Under the pieces are notes generated by a model. That model was not told the origin of the DNA and searched no databases. It worked only from the letters and a program-made list of their open reading frames with translations. Below are positions 1 to 8,964 of a stretch of DNA of 10,046 nt, piece after piece. Positions within the stretch are counted from its first letter, which is position 1. Every line of letters starts with the position of its first letter. Where the stretch lies: contig JAUYSF010000491.1 in assembly GCA_030696435.1 (NCBI GenBank), forward strand, positions 1 to 10,046, in the 5' to 3' direction. This DNA comes from Desulfoprunum sp. Lineage in GTDB: Bacteria; Desulfobacterota; Desulfobulbia; Desulfobulbales; Desulfocapsaceae. Made by a program: the position numbers and the translations under genes.

Positions 1-2
1 GA

Positions 3-398
3 AATGTAAGGAATTTTGCCAGAGTTCGGGATTTTGTCCGCCAGGATCTTGGCTGCGGCTGTCCGGAAGAGATTTTTGCTGATATGGATCTCACCTTGCC
101 CGAACTTGGACAGGACAGGCTGGTGTACAAAAAACTGATAATCGGTCGACGCCTTCTAATCGCTATCCTGCCCTGTGACGATCCGGCCACCCTGCAGCAC
201 CTTCTGCCGCAGCTGGTTCAGCAATTGCGACAGGAACGTGACAGCATGGGCTACAACCGGGTACGCCTAGTCATCGCCACGACGGAACCGACATTGATCC
301 AGCTCTCTGCCGACCTCCTCTTTCAGGGTCTGAATGACATCGATGAGCGCATGCACCTGCACATCCTGCCGGCTGATCACCTCCTTGGCATCGAATGA
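3..398 (+). CDS. Conserved hypothetical protein, 5' end cut by window edge
   Basis: The reading frame is open from the first bases of the window, so the true start probably lies upstream; the first in-frame ATG is at 84. The 28 codons before that ATG look coding. They include an L-G-C-G-C-P-E-E stretch (about residues 16-23 of the visible part), whose paired cysteines resemble a conserved motif. The rest is a small mixed alpha/beta protein with no membrane segment or signal peptide visible. The stop codon overlaps the ATG of the next gene (ATGA at 395-398), which suggests translational coupling with the small zinc-motif protein. I do not recognise the family and assign no function. A redox or metal role for the CxC pair is only a guess. 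Confidence 0.7.
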   Translation, partial: NVRNFARVRDFVRQDLGCGCPEEIFADMDLTLPELGQDRLVYKKLIIGRRLLIAILPCDDPATLQHLLPQLVQQLRQERDSMGYNRVRLVIATTEPTLIQLSADLLFQGLNDIDERMHLHILPADHLLGIE

Positions 399-583
399 AG
401 GACCAGGGTCCTCGCCCACCGCAGCTTCTCTGTGAATTCTGCAACGGCACCGGTGAGATAAGCTCCTTCAAGGGCGTAAGCCGGTTCCTTCTCTCCCGGG
501 AAGAGTGCCCCTTCTGTGCCGGTACCGGCCTGGACTCCCCTAAACGCAACCAAAGATCACCTCAGAAGGACAAGACGACCTGA
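395..583 (+). CDS. Small protein with two DnaJ-type CxxCxGxG zinc motifs
   Basis: This 62-residue protein has two CxxCxGxG motifs: CEFCNGTG (Cys13, Cys16) and CPFCAGTG (Cys38, Cys41), 21 residues apart. In DnaJ-type zinc domains, two such motifs supply the four cysteines of one Zn2+ site, so this could be a minimal single-zinc module. There is no J domain, no G/F linker and no C-terminal substrate domain, so it is not a DnaJ chaperone. The tail is short, basic and polar. The start overlaps the upstream stop codon (ATGA) and no separate ribosome binding site is visible, which fits translational coupling. A partner role with the upstream hypothetical protein is inferred from that overlap only. 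It is unlikely to be a chance ORF because both motifs are exact. Confidence 0.75.
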   Translation: MKDQGPRPPQLLCEFCNGTGEISSFKGVSRFLLSREECPFCAGTGLDSPKRNQRSPQKDKTT

Positions 584-610
584 GATTCTCTTCTCTCAAG
601 TCAATGTGCA

Positions 611-1078
611 ATGACGATGGAACTCCCACAGTTTTTTTCCGCCTCTCAGGGCCTACCGGCCCTCTTTGTTCTCAGTTTTCTGGCAGCAACCGTTCTCCCC
701 CTCGGCTCTGAATGGTTGCTGGTGTTGCTGATCATCGGTGGTCACCATATCCCGACGGCCGTCACCGTCGCCACCCTGGGCAACTATTTCGGGGCCTGCA
801 CCACCTACCTCATCGGGATTTTGGGCTCAGATTTTTTTATCAGGAAAATCCTGCGCCTCGATGAAAGAGACTCCGCACGGGCCGCCAAGCTTTACCAGCG
901 TTACGGGGTCTGGTCTCTGCTTCTCTCCTGGTTACCGATCGTCGGAGATCCACTTTGTCTGCTGGCCGGAACCTTTCGCACCCCCTTCTCTCTCTTTTCC
1001 CTTTTTGTTCTGTTGGGTAAGGCCGGTCGCTACTCCGCCATCGCCTTTCTCACCATCCAGGGGATTGCCTTGAAGTGA
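611..1078 (+). CDS. yqaA: YqaA family membrane protein (VTT/DedA-like)
   Basis: This 155-residue integral membrane protein closely follows E. coli YqaA as I recall it (about 142 residues). Matching blocks are the early F-L-A-A-T-V-L-P-L-G-S-E (residues 23-34), G-N-Y-F-G-A (57-62), Y-G-V-W-S-L-L-L-S-W-L-P-I-V-G-D (98-113), L-L-A-G (117-120) and G-K-A-G-R-Y (136-141). Hydrophobic segments lie near residues 15-43, 50-72, 100-120 and 127-150. The family belongs to the VTT/DedA group of inner-membrane proteins, some of which are implicated in lipid scrambling or envelope homeostasis; the substrate of YqaA itself is not established. An ATG at 617 is an alternative start two codons in, and no strong ribosome binding site separates the two. 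It lies 27 bp after the zinc-motif gene and may share its transcript. Confidence 0.85.
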   Translation: MTMELPQFFSASQGLPALFVLSFLAATVLPLGSEWLLVLLIIGGHHIPTAVTVATLGNYFGACTTYLIGILGSDFFIRKILRLDERDSARAAKLYQRYGVWSLLLSWLPIVGDPLCLLAGTFRTPFSLFSLFVLLGKAGRYSAIAFLTIQGIALK

Positions 1079-1088
1079 AAATTTGTGG

Positions 1089-1116
1089 CTGACAGCAGTC
1101 TAAAAAGGCTTATATT
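1089..1116 (+). promoter_or_regulatory. Putative sigma-70-like promoter for the first cysteine-cluster gene
   Basis: CTGACA at 1089-1094 matches the -35 consensus at 5 of 6 positions. TATATT at 1111-1116 matches the -10 consensus at 5 of 6, with a 16-bp spacer. Transcription would start near 1123, giving a leader of about 38 nt before the ATG at 1161. The site lies in an AT-rich gap between yqaA and the next gene. It is a sequence match only. Confidence 0.45.
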
Positions 1117-1160
1117 TCGATAAACATCCTTCCCATATCTGGAGTTCTTGAATTTATATT

Positions 1161-1877
1161 ATGAAAAAAGATATTTATCAGACCATCATTGACCAATTCG
1201 ACCAGTGGGCCGGCGACTATAACCGGGCCTGCACCAGGGGTTGCAGCCCTTGCTGTACTCAGAATGTCACCATTACCGCCCTTGAGGGCGAGAAAATCCT
1301 CTCGTATGTTCGCGATAACGGACTAGAGACCTGGTTGGCCGGCAAGCTCGGACAGCCATATTCGCTCAACCGCCCCCGCATGACCACCAACCAATTCGCC
1401 CATGCCTGTCTGAATGGCCGGGAGGCGGATCCAGGGGGAAACGACAGCCTCTCGATCTGCCCCTTTCTTGAAGAGAATATTTGCAGGATCTATCCGGCCC
1501 GGCCCTTTGCCTGTCGCTGCTTCATTTCAACGGTGCGCTGTTCGGCCAGGCAACCGGCCCGGATTTCTGAGCATTATATCTCGGCCTCCACTGCCATGAT
1601 GCAGCTCATCGAACATCTGGGTCAGAAGGAATACTGGGGAAATATGACCGATGTCCTGCTCGCCCTCTGTGATATCTCGATAAACGCCAAGATCGCCGAG
1701 CAGCTCGAAGATCCCTCCCGCATCATGCAGGCCAGGCTGCAAACCCATTCAGCCAGACCTCTACCGGGTTTTCTGTTCACCGAAGAGGATGAAAAAAAGA
1801 TACAACCACTCTTGGCGGCCATTTTCACAACGTCAATCGACGGCAAGACTGTTGAGGATATTCTGAACGGAAAATAG
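1161..1877 (+). CDS. YkgJ family cysteine-cluster protein
   Basis: This 238-residue soluble protein carries the family's cysteine pattern. It has an N-terminal Cys-x3-Cys-x2-Cys-Cys cluster (Cys24, 28, 31, 32), then Cys83, a C-P-F-x(5)-C-R-I-Y block (Cys100, Cys108), and R-P-F-A-C-R-C (Cys118, Cys120) with Cys127 further on. YkgJ-type proteins (also called Fe-S oxidoreductase or zinc/iron-chelating CxxCxxCC proteins) are predicted to bind iron or zinc, and their substrates are mostly unknown. The C-terminal 100 residues lack cysteine clusters and are lineage-specific. A GGAG at about 1141 is rather far from the ATG, but no better in-frame start is seen. The gene appears to have its own promoter. 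A second, divergent family member lies at 8965-9576 on the other strand. Confidence 0.8.
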   Translation: MKKDIYQTIIDQFDQWAGDYNRACTRGCSPCCTQNVTITALEGEKILSYVRDNGLETWLAGKLGQPYSLNRPRMTTNQFAHACLNGREADPGGNDSLSICPFLEENICRIYPARPFACRCFISTVRCSARQPARISEHYISASTAMMQLIEHLGQKEYWGNMTDVLLALCDISINAKIAEQLEDPSRIMQARLQTHSARPLPGFLFTEEDEKKIQPLLAAIFTTSIDGKTVEDILNGK

Positions 1878-1955
1878 ACCGGGAGTGCAATGCAAACCAC
1901 GGCAGATTGTCACAGTACGGCTGCAGTCAGCCATTAACCAGAAAAAGAGCTACCC

Positions 1956-2576
1956 ATGAGCAGTTTCGAAGAAAAAATGAGCATTACCGTCCTGTTACCT
2001 GCAGGCAGACTGCCGCTCGACATCATGCAGAAGGCCCATGACCTGGCAGATCGGTATGGCCTTGAGATCTACCTCTCCACCCTGCAAAACCTGCGTCTCC
2101 TCAACGTCCCGCAATCGGCAGTGGCAGAGGTTAAAGCTGCCCTGGTGGCCCTGGGTGCTGACTTCAAGGCCCCCGGCAAATTCCCCATCCCCCGGATCTG
2201 CGTCGGCAAGCCCCACTGCAATCTGGGCTTGATCGATACCAAGGAACTGAGCGAGAAAATCCTGGCAAAATTCGTCGGTCGCGGCAAGACCAAGGCCAAG
2301 CTTAAAATCGCCATATCCGCGTGTATGCTCAGCTGTTCCGGGACCAAGATCAGCGATATCGGCATCATCGCCGGTCGCAACGGCTACGATATCTTTGCCG
2401 GCGGCAAGGGCGGCCCTGCTCCCAGGATCGGCAGGCGGATCAAGAAAGAAGTGGGTGAAGATGAAGTTCTCCAAACAATCGAAACCCTCATTGCCTTCCA
2501 TGACAGCAAGACCGGCACCAAACAGCGGATGATTAAACTGCTCGACCACCCGGATTTTCCCTTTCCGGAAGTGTGA
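1956..2576 (+). CDS. Small sulfite/nitrite reductase-like siroheme-[4Fe-4S] protein
   Basis: This 206-residue protein combines one ferredoxin-like half-domain of the nitrite/sulfite reductase family (about residues 8-75) with the siroheme/[4Fe-4S] domain. The four cluster cysteines are present as Cys82-x5-Cys88 and Cys123-x3-Cys127. The next basic stretch (R109, K111, K113, K115, K117) lies where related enzymes hold siroheme and substrate. The second motif reads I-S-A-C-M-L-S-C instead of the commoner I-S-G-C-x-x-x-C. Full assimilatory enzymes are two-fold larger with duplicated domains. A size near 200-220 residues matches the small monomeric assimilatory-type sulfite reductase described from Desulfovibrio. 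Reduction of sulfite or nitrite is therefore possible but unproven. AAAGAG lies about 10 nt before the ATG. A GGCTG/CAGCC hairpin (1919-1932) sits upstream, and the gene stands alone before a terminator. Confidence 0.82.
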   Translation: MSSFEEKMSITVLLPAGRLPLDIMQKAHDLADRYGLEIYLSTLQNLRLLNVPQSAVAEVKAALVALGADFKAPGKFPIPRICVGKPHCNLGLIDTKELSEKILAKFVGRGKTKAKLKIAISACMLSCSGTKISDIGIIAGRNGYDIFAGGKGGPAPRIGRRIKKEVGEDEVLQTIETLIAFHDSKTGTKQRMIKLLDHPDFPFPEV

Positions 2577-2696
2577 GCACAACGGATTGACAGGGAGTTG
2601 CCGGCATGGCCAGATTATCCGCAACCCGGCAGGGGCGCCCCATCGGGAAATCCATCTGAGCCGACCGCTCTGAAGAAGCGTCTCACCGACACGTGA

Positions 2697-5268
<2,572 letters not shown>

Positions 5269-5348
5269 CCCCACTGTAACCCCCAAAGCCATGCCCGATT
5301 CCTGCTTCTCCCAACAAAACGCCAGTTATCCCTCGGATTGTGAAATAC

Positions 5349-5356
5349 GAGAAGGG
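5349..5356 (+). promoter_or_regulatory. Ribosome binding site that sets the kdsC start
   Basis: GAGAAGGG ends 9 nt before the ATG at 5366, good Shine-Dalgarno spacing. The frame is open far upstream, through the kdsA 3' part, with another ATG at 5291. This site favours 5366 as the true start, as does the lack of KdsC-like sequence before it. Confidence 0.6.
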
Positions 5357-5365
5357 TACCGCAGC

Positions 5366-5935
5366 ATGGCACGAGACAAATCACAGGAAGGCAAACCGGC
5401 CCTGGAACGTCGGGTCATTTTTGAAAAATCCAAAGATATTAAAATCCTGCTCCTCGATGTCGACGGAGTGTTGACCGACGGAACCTTGCTATACTCCTCC
5501 ACAGGCGAAGAAAGCAAGTCCTTCCATACCCAAGATGGCTTTGGCCTGCGGCTCATCCAGGAGGCCGGTATCGAGGTCGGGCTGATTACCGCCCGCAATT
5601 CCGAGGTAGTGGCCAGACGCAGTCGGGAATTGAAGATGCGCTATGTGCACCAAGGAGCTACCAACAAGCTGCAGGCTTTCCAGGAAATCATCAAAGAATC
5701 CGGCTACCTTCCCTTTGAAATCGGCTATATGGGAGACGACTGGCTTGACCTCGTCCTCCTCTCACGGGTAGGTCTGGCCTTTGCACCGGCTAACGCAGTC
5801 AAAGCGGTAAAGGAAGCGGCGCACTATGTGACCGCTCAATCCGGAGGGCAGGGAGCCGTCCGCGAGGTCTGCGACCTTCTCCTCGAAGGAAAAGGGCTTC
5901 TCACCACGCTCCTGCAAAAATACACTAATAAATGA
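5366..5935 (+). CDS. kdsC: 3-deoxy-8-phosphooctulonate phosphatase (KdsC, HAD family)
   Basis: This 189-residue protein hydrolyses Kdo-8-phosphate to Kdo and phosphate, following KdsA. It is a cap-less C0 HAD phosphatase, a class that acts as a tetramer. All HAD motifs are visible: motif I D-V-D-G-V-L-T-D-G (31-39; nucleophile Asp31, acid/base Asp33), motif II Thr75 in L-I-T-A-R, motif III Lys101 in A-T-N-K, and motif IV G-D-D-W-L-D (123-128). The C-terminal S-G-G-Q-G-A-V-R-E-V-C-D (159-170) is the usual KdsC tail that reaches a neighbouring active site. An ATG at 5291 would add 25 residues with no family resemblance, so 5366 is preferred. A 97-nt gap from kdsA is the largest in the operon. 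The stop overlaps the lptC ATG by four bases. Confidence 0.95.
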   Translation: MARDKSQEGKPALERRVIFEKSKDIKILLLDVDGVLTDGTLLYSSTGEESKSFHTQDGFGLRLIQEAGIEVGLITARNSEVVARRSRELKMRYVHQGATNKLQAFQEIIKESGYLPFEIGYMGDDWLDLVLLSRVGLAFAPANAVKAVKEAAHYVTAQSGGQGAVREVCDLLLEGKGLLTTLLQKYTNK

Positions 5936-6510
5936 TCAATCAACGCAACATAATCTGGCTGGTGCCGCTCCTCTTTATCATAACCTTTCCAGCCTGGCGC
6001 CTGCCCCTGGCCGCCTTCCTGACCCCGCGGGGGGGATATGATCCGGCCTATGCCAATATAAAAAAAGATGTCCACAACTTCACCATGGACAAGGTCAAGA
6101 TTCAGCAAATCCATAACGGCAAAAAATCAGCCGAAATTCGGGCTGAAAATGCCAGAACGGCCGATAAACCCGACGAATACATCCTGACCAAAGTCAATAC
6201 CAACGTCTTCGACAAAGAGGGAAACCTCACCAATATTATCGCTGATAAGGGGATCTACAACGCCATCTCCAGACAACTTACCCTCATGGAGAATGTCATC
6301 GTCCAAAAAACCAAGGATAAACAGACACTTTACACCGAGCTCCTCTACTACGATGATGAGAAACGCACCGTCAAATGCCCAGGCAATACTCGACTGGCTG
6401 CTGAAGAAGCAGAGATTCGCGGCGGTAGTCTTGATTATGATATAGAAACCAACAAATACGAAATAGGTGGCCGTGTTCACTGCCTCCTGGAAGGGTTCAG
6501 CGAGCCTTAA
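5932..6510 (+). CDS. lptC: LPS export protein LptC
   Basis: This 192-residue protein has one N-terminal hydrophobic segment (about residues 7-22) that would anchor it in the inner membrane. The remainder is a periplasmic beta-rich LptC/OstA-like domain with repeated short strands, including a D-K-E-G-N-L block and the D-K-G-I-Y-N turn near the middle. LptC joins the LptB2FG transporter and passes LPS to LptA. The family is poorly conserved, so the call rests on length, topology, strand pattern and position after kdsC, where deltaproteobacteria commonly carry it. It starts in an ATGA overlap with kdsC and has no separate ribosome binding site. lptA and lptB do not follow; instead the last 14 bp overlap the convergent trmO gene. 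Confidence 0.85.
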   Translation: MINQRNIIWLVPLLFIITFPAWRLPLAAFLTPRGGYDPAYANIKKDVHNFTMDKVKIQQIHNGKKSAEIRAENARTADKPDEYILTKVNTNVFDKEGNLTNIIADKGIYNAISRQLTLMENVIVQKTKDKQTLYTELLYYDDEKRTVKCPGNTRLAAEEAEIRGGSLDYDIETNKYEIGGRVHCLLEGFSEP

Positions 6511-7249
6511 TCCGATTGCAGCTCAACACCAGAAAGATCTCTCCCTTTGCCTGCCAACGGATATTCATATCCCAGAGCAGCATGCCATACTCCCTCTCCG
6601 TGTCTCGATGACTGGCCGGACGCGGATCGTTCTGCAGGATCTCCCTGATCAGCCTTTGAAGATCCCTCCCTCTGTCCTGTTGATAAGCAGCACAAGCTGC
6701 ACGTGCTTCCTCGGTGAAGATGACCTCGGCCACAGCCTCCGGCGCCATGGTATAACCGCTCGTTGCATCCGCTATCCTGTCAGAGTAAGGGATATAAGGT
6801 TTGATGTCGAAGACAGGAGTCTGATCAAGAATATCTATCCCTGCCAGATCAAGGAAGATTTTTTTCCCTTCGAGGCGTATCCCGACAAGACGGACAACGG
6901 AAAGGCCTATGAAATTTGGCCGGTGAGGACTGCGACTGGCAAAAACTCCCACCCGTTTCTGCCCTCCGAGCCAGGGGGGTCTGATGGTCGTTCTCCAGCC
7001 TTCAGCCAGCGTTTCATGAAAGAGGAAGTGGATCCAGATGTGGGAAAAGTGTTCCAGGCCTCTAACCATCTCTCTGCGATCGAAAGGGGGTAACATTTCC
7101 ATACTGGCGGTCGCGGACTCAACCAGACCAGGTTGCCTGGGTATCCCAAATTTCTCTGTGAAACAGGAATGAATTCGGGCAATGGGAGTGATGTTCAAGC
7201 TGGTAATCTGCGCCGCATCCGTTGCACTTTCTTCCATCTCAGCCAACAT
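6497..7249 (-). CDS. trmO: tRNA (N6-threonylcarbamoyladenosine(37)-N6)-methyltransferase TrmO
   Basis: This 250-residue protein matches E. coli TrmO (YaeB/TsaA, 235 residues) along its whole length. It methylates t6A37 of tRNA-Thr to m6t6A using S-adenosylmethionine. Blocks seen are K-F-G-I-P-R-Q-P-G-L-V (33-43), V-R-G-L-E-H-F-S-H-I-W (62-72), R-P-P-W-L-G-G (90-96), G-V-F-A-S-R-S-P-H-R-P-N-F-I-G-L-S (101-117), T-P-V-F-D-I-K-P-Y-I-P (144-154) and, near the C-terminus, D-P-R-P-A (208-212) and the W-D-M-N-I-R-W segment. The R-P-N-P-I-G motif of E. coli reads R-P-N-F-I-G here. The ATG lies one base after the stop of the DUF1566-like gene, so it is probably translationally coupled. Met5 is an alternative start. 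Its 3' end overlaps lptC on the other strand. Confidence 0.95.
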   Translation of the reverse strand: MLAEMEESATDAAQITSLNITPIARIHSCFTEKFGIPRQPGLVESATASMEMLPPFDRREMVRGLEHFSHIWIHFLFHETLAEGWRTTIRPPWLGGQKRVGVFASRSPHRPNFIGLSVVRLVGIRLEGKKIFLDLAGIDILDQTPVFDIKPYIPYSDRIADATSGYTMAPEAVAEVIFTEEARAACAAYQQDRGRDLQRLIREILQNDPRPASHRDTEREYGMLLWDMNIRWQAKGEIFLVLSCNRIKAR

Positions 7250-7250
7250 C

Positions 7251-7754
7251 CTATTTACCGGAATAGCCGTAGTCCGGTTTTGGCCGTACAGCTAAAATCC
7301 TGAATCTTCGTGACATTGTTCGATAGGTCCAGAAGGTGTTGCCTGGGATGAAATTGAAGGCCCAGGCCGAGGCATCATCTTTAATCTCACTACTCCAGAC
7401 ATCTGTGGGCTCAAGATGGAAGAGTGGGCTGAGCTCATTTTTTCGCAGATTTTTCCGGTAGAGGCCGCGCAGCAGCTCGAGAGGCGGTAAGGCCCACATA
7501 CCCCCACCGCTGTTCAGACTCTCAACCCAGGTGTAGGCCTCATCCCAGCTTGTATCCCGATCAGGACCTGCCAGCCATTCCAGTTTAGTATAGCAGTCGC
7601 AAACCACTCTATTACTGTACACCACATACCGCCCGTCCCGTTCGACAATCTCCGGTAGCCGTAAAAGACTGATGTCATATACCCGGTTGGGATTTTTTTC
7701 TGCCTTAAAGGCATCCGTCTTCTCCAATTTCGGCTTCTGAGCAAGCAATTCCAT
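7251..7754 (-). CDS. DUF1566-like (Lcl C-terminal domain) protein
   Basis: With the start chosen here the protein has 167 residues. From about residue 48 it follows the DUF1566 pattern: N-R-V-V-C-D-C-Y-T-K-L-E-W (48-60), T-S-W-D-E-A-Y-T-W-V (68-77), G-G-M-W-A-L-P-P-L-E-L-L-R-G-L-Y (84-99), V-W-S-S-E (119-123), and a final F-R-I-L-A-V-R (151-157). Members of the family are often secreted or tandem-repeat proteins of unknown role; this one has no signal peptide or membrane segment and looks cytoplasmic. An ATG at 7823 would add 23 residues, but that stretch is AT-rich like the flank and lacks a ribosome binding site, while AGAGGTGAT stands directly before 7754. The stop is one base from the trmO ATG. 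A link to tRNA modification is suggested by that spacing alone. Confidence 0.8.
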   Translation of the reverse strand: MELLAQKPKLEKTDAFKAEKNPNRVYDISLLRLPEIVERDGRYVVYSNRVVCDCYTKLEWLAGPDRDTSWDEAYTWVESLNSGGGMWALPPLELLRGLYRKNLRKNELSPLFHLEPTDVWSSEIKDDASAWAFNFIPGNTFWTYRTMSRRFRILAVRPKPDYGYSGK

Positions 7755-7764
7755 ATCACCTCTC
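7755..7764 (-). promoter_or_regulatory. Ribosome binding site deciding the DUF1566 gene start
   Basis: On the minus strand GAGAGGTGAT, close to the full anti-Shine-Dalgarno complement, lies immediately before the ATG at 7754. The GAGG core is 4 nt from the start codon, which is short but usable. The alternative ATG at 7823 has no such site. Confidence 0.5.
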
Positions 7765-7794
7765 AAAGAATATTTCTTATTCTTTACTCCACCA

Positions 7795-7823
7795 GTATTA
7801 ATTCTTCTATCGACTACTGTCAT
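7795..7823 (-). promoter_or_regulatory. Weak candidate promoter for DUF1566-trmO
   Basis: On the minus strand ATGACA (7823-7818) matches the -35 consensus at 5 of 6 positions. TAATAC (7800-7795) is a poor -10 at a 17-bp spacing. The region is AT-rich. If real, transcription would begin after the ATG at 7823, supporting the start at 7754. Confidence 0.22.
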
Positions 7824-8027
7824 GAAATAATTTATTCTTTTAAAAACTCCTGGCAGAAAAATGGCTGTTTTTGGGCCGAAGACCGCTATTTCTCATTCTT
7901 ATCTCCCGCCCTGACTCCCCCCTTCCTCACATTCAAGACGACCAGACTTCCTGAATGCGATAAGATAGCTGAAGCTATGCAGAAATTCTGCAAACACTTC
8001 CGATCGGCCCGGATGGCTATCACGATA

Positions 8028-8047
8028 TTCTGATATGCTTATCAGAA
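8028..8047. repeat. Perfect 8-bp inverted repeat with 4-base spacer
   Basis: TTCTGATA (8028-8035) and TATCAGAA (8040-8047) are exact reverse complements around TGCT. The AT-rich dyad with a short spacer could be an operator for a dimeric regulator or a small hairpin. No T-tract follows on either strand, so it is not a standard terminator. Confidence 0.5.
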
Positions 8048-8135
8048 CTGAGCAGAGGGGGGATTCGATTGCCAAACCACGATAAGACCTTGTCAAGGCA
8101 AGTGAGGAGAGCGATGGGTGCTGCTATAAATTTCT

Positions 8136-8157
8136 GCCAGGAGACAGGTTTCCTGGC
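8136..8157 (-). terminator. Hairpin downstream of the thioesterase gene, possible terminator
   Basis: GCCAGGA (8136-8142) pairs perfectly with TCCTGGC (8151-8157) around an 8-base loop. It lies 36 nt past the thioesterase stop on the minus strand. The following minus-strand bases (AGAAATTTAT) form only a poor U-tract, so intrinsic termination would be weak. It may instead protect the mRNA 3' end. Confidence 0.35.
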
Positions 8158-8193
8158 GTAATATCGGTCAGTCATGAACGAAGAATTGCTTTT

Positions 8194-8724
8194 CTAACTC
8201 CGCGGCAGGATAACTGTCTCAGGATCATCGGAGTCGGCCACAACCCGCCATTGCTCGCTTTGATGATCAAAGTCGGCTATTTTCTCGATATCCATCTTAA
8301 GATACTTTCCCTTGCCCTCGATAGCCACTGTTCCATCTTCAAGGAGGATCTCTCCCGAGCCCTCGAAGGTCCTTTTGCCATCACTGACTATCCGCCCCAC
8401 CACCCGGATTTCCCGGTCCAGCGGTACCGGTTTTCTGAGGCGCATGGAGAAATCGACAGTGACTCCCCAGATATTGTCAGAATAGTTTACCATTATGGCC
8501 CTGCCGATCGTCTCATCGAGAATGGTCGCGGCTATCCCTCCATGCAGACGTCCAGGGTAACCCTGATGTTCGAGGGATGGCTGAAAAATAGCCATGATTT
8601 CACCATTTTCCAACTCAAAAAACCGACTTTTCAAACCAAAACTATTCTGCAGCCCGCAGACAAAACACATCTTTGAATTCGGCTGCTTTTTCGTCACTTT
8701 AAGCTGCATCCTTGTCCTCGTCAT
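8194..8724 (-). CDS. PaaI-type hotdog-fold thioesterase
   Basis: This 176-residue protein shows the hotdog thioesterase pattern: H-Q-G-Y-P-G-R-L-H-G-G-I-A-A-T-I-L-D-E (53-71), with His61-Gly-Gly at the helix start and Asp70/Glu71 as likely catalytic acids. An N-terminal M-C-F-V-C-G-L-Q-N-S-F-G-L (19-31) with Cys20 and Cys23 is a common opening in this PaaI-like subgroup. Hotdog thioesterases of this kind hydrolyse acyl-CoA or aryl-CoA esters in the cytoplasm; the natural substrate cannot be read from the sequence. The last 30 residues after K-Y-L-K-M are an extra polar tail. Start codons at residues 1 and 6 are both possible; GAGG 8 nt before Met6 (8709) makes the shorter form plausible. It is 240 nt downstream of the cysteine-cluster gene, and I see no clear promoter in that gap. 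Confidence 0.88.
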   Translation of the reverse strand: MTRTRMQLKVTKKQPNSKMCFVCGLQNSFGLKSRFFELENGEIMAIFQPSLEHQGYPGRLHGGIAATILDETIGRAIMVNYSDNIWGVTVDFSMRLRKPVPLDREIRVVGRIVSDGKRTFEGSGEILLEDGTVAIEGKGKYLKMDIEKIADFDHQSEQWRVVADSDDPETVILPRS

Positions 8725-8964
8725 TCTTCACTCTGTCAACAAATAGGGGCGGAGGCTTCAACTGTCCCAAGATCGATTGTTCGCTCGAGATATCGTGCTC
8801 CTCGACTTAGAAGTACTCCGCTTGATTATCCGAATGCACGATCTGACTGCTATATGCAGCAAAATAAACTACAAACGGATTTTATTACCGCCTTTTCAGT
8901 GCCCCAAAGTCGGGACCGATCCAAAACAATCTCGTCAAAGTCTGCCACCAGCCTGTTTTGTTCT

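Larger units (their letters stand above)
7824..8193. other. Gene-free stretch with inverted repeats
   Basis: I find no convincing gene here. A minus-strand frame at 7899-8096 (65 codons) has no ribosome binding site and no recognisable motif. The segment holds a short palindrome ATAGCT-GA-AGCTAT (7965-7978), an 8-bp inverted repeat (8028-8047) and a 7-bp hairpin (8136-8157). The part nearest 7824-7870 is AT-rich and could hold promoter elements for the DUF1566-trmO pair. It could also contain a small RNA or a decayed gene; neither can be shown from sequence alone. Confidence 0.5.

Noticed and set aside
2587..2592. Perfect TTGACA downstream of the sulfite-reductase-like gene
   Set aside because: No acceptable -10 element is seen at 15-19 bp, and the terminator at 2716-2735 would stop such a transcript before pyrG.
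1995..2624. Minus-strand open frame of 209 codons opposite the sulfite-reductase-like gene
   Set aside because: The plus-strand protein has an intact cofactor motif and a ribosome binding site; the antisense product has no recognisable domain.
7899..8096. 65-codon minus-strand frame in the spacer
   Set aside because: It has no ribosome binding site and no motif, and it spans two palindromes; probably not a gene.
8251..8676. 141-codon plus-strand frame opposite the thioesterase
   Set aside because: It is the antisense shadow of a gene with a clear hotdog motif.
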